Shown: piece by piece, positions 63,641 through 64,000 of the stretch | How the letters are laid out: each line of letters opens with the position of its first letter | How positions within the stretch are numbered: the first letter of the stretch is position 1 | From: Altererythrobacter rubellus | GTDB taxonomy: Bacteria; Pseudomonadota; Alphaproteobacteria; Sphingomonadales; Sphingomonadaceae | DNA: 64,000 nucleotides | Assembly: GCF_030284385.1 (NCBI RefSeq) | Contig: NZ_CP127221.1 | Span: forward strand, 1,984,001 to 2,048,000 | Direction: 5' to 3' | Position numbers and translations under genes: made by a program | Notes under the pieces: generated by a model | Told to the model about the DNA's origin: nothing | The model's input: only the letters and a program-made list of their open reading frames with translations | The model's database searches: none

Positions 63641-64000
63641 GTCTTTTTCTCTCCGTCAAATCCTTCAGCTTGGAACACATGGAACACTGTCCTAAGGCAA
63701 GAAGAAACCCGCCCGCATTCTGCCGATATCTGGTGCAGGACAATGGAAGTTTTGGTCACGCAATGTCACGGCCAAAAGCGATAGGGCAATGCCGGCCGAG
63801 TAGGATAGAAGGCGACTGACGCACTTTTACCAAGAGCCGCATTGTCATGCTGCGCGCGTCAGCCGGATTCGTCCAGCAAAAGAATCCTCCAGATTGATCG
63901 GTCAAACGATAACGCCGCCTGCACCACATTGGGCGCGGACGGCGTTTGACATCCTGAGTTCGCTGTTACGCTTAACGAGGCGCCATTCTGATAGCTCCAT
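63641..64000. other. 360 bp without a supportable gene
   Basis: Neither strand carries a convincing frame. On the minus strand, short frames run in from the right edge (one ending at a TAA, complement of 63972-63974), and could be the end of a gene beyond the window. An imperfect inverted repeat, GTCAAACG-x4-CGCCG (63901-63917) against CGGCGTTTGAC (63940-63950), is the only structure seen. Confidence 0.4.

Noticed and set aside
63902..64000. Minus-strand frame beginning with an ATG at the right window edge
   Set aside because: Only 32 codons, no recognisable motif and no visible ribosome binding site; another frame there ends at a TAA (63972-63974), so the true context is outside the window.

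Overview
The window reads as chromosome of an alphaproteobacterium of the order Sphingomonadales, most likely the Erythrobacteraceae (Erythrobacter, Altererythrobacter, Porphyrobacter). This is inferred from gene content and order and from the style of the proteins: a long FtsZ with an acidic linker, a CtrA/DnaA-type regulatory vocabulary, a Tad pilus locus, and an argS-SPOR-nagZ-scpA-scpB-tatABC string. No sequence search was run. Coding density is high. I see no tRNA, rRNA, CRISPR array, insertion sequence or phage block.

Layout. 1-1792 (minus): the window-truncated end of a YbjN-type protein and a TPR/SPOR cell-envelope protein. 1884-20772 (minus): a complete division and cell wall (dcw) cluster, transcribed mraZ-rsmH-ftsL-ftsI-murE-murF-mraY-murD-ftsW-murG-murC-murB-ddl-ftsQ-ftsA-ftsZ. 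Almost every junction is an overlapping stop/start. Upstream of mraZ lies a ladder of GGG boxes at exact 10-bp spacing that looks like the MraZ operator. A consensus DnaA box sits between ftsA and ftsZ. 21147-23711 (minus): an envelope-type protein interrupted near its C-terminus by an in-frame TAG, a single-pass membrane protein, cysteine synthase and a 2Fe-2S ferredoxin. 23823-28945: a DNA glycosylase, an S9 peptidase, an SDR oxidoreductase, a pterin carbinolamine dehydratase, and ccmAB for haem export. 29023-34373: an unusual M20-like protein flanked by two REP-like palindromes, methionine aminopeptidase, leucyl aminopeptidase, an orphan SH3 protein and argC.

34466-36450 is the nitrogen module glnB-glnA, with a sigma-54-like promoter and a clear terminator. 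It is followed by a decayed lysozyme gene, then bpt (N-degron leucyltransferase), ilvA, a beta-hydroxyacid dehydrogenase, a secreted amidohydrolase and a tiny membrane protein with its own terminator. 42529-49109 (minus) is argS-SPOR-nagZ-scpA-scpB-tatA-tatB-tatC, read from high to low coordinates. 49175-54777 holds a lipoprotein, ispH-thrB-rnhA, a DUF1508 small protein, a D-amino-acid-dehydrogenase-like flavoprotein and a lysophospholipase-like hydrolase. 54866-62124 is a Tad/Flp pilus operon, cpaA-cpaB-cpaC-cpaD-cpaE-tadB-tadC. It lacks the expected ATPase gene cpaF, with only a 96-bp gap where that gene normally lies. The end holds a MarR regulator, a crotonase and about 360 bp with no supportable gene.

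Most of the window is ordinary core genome. The observations most worth checking are the two genes interrupted by in-frame stops (21249 and 36564-37025), the M20 homologue that has lost several metal ligands, the Tad operon without cpaF, and the regulatory palindromes (MraZ ladder, DnaA box, paired CtrA-like half-sites, hairpins over ribosome binding sites).
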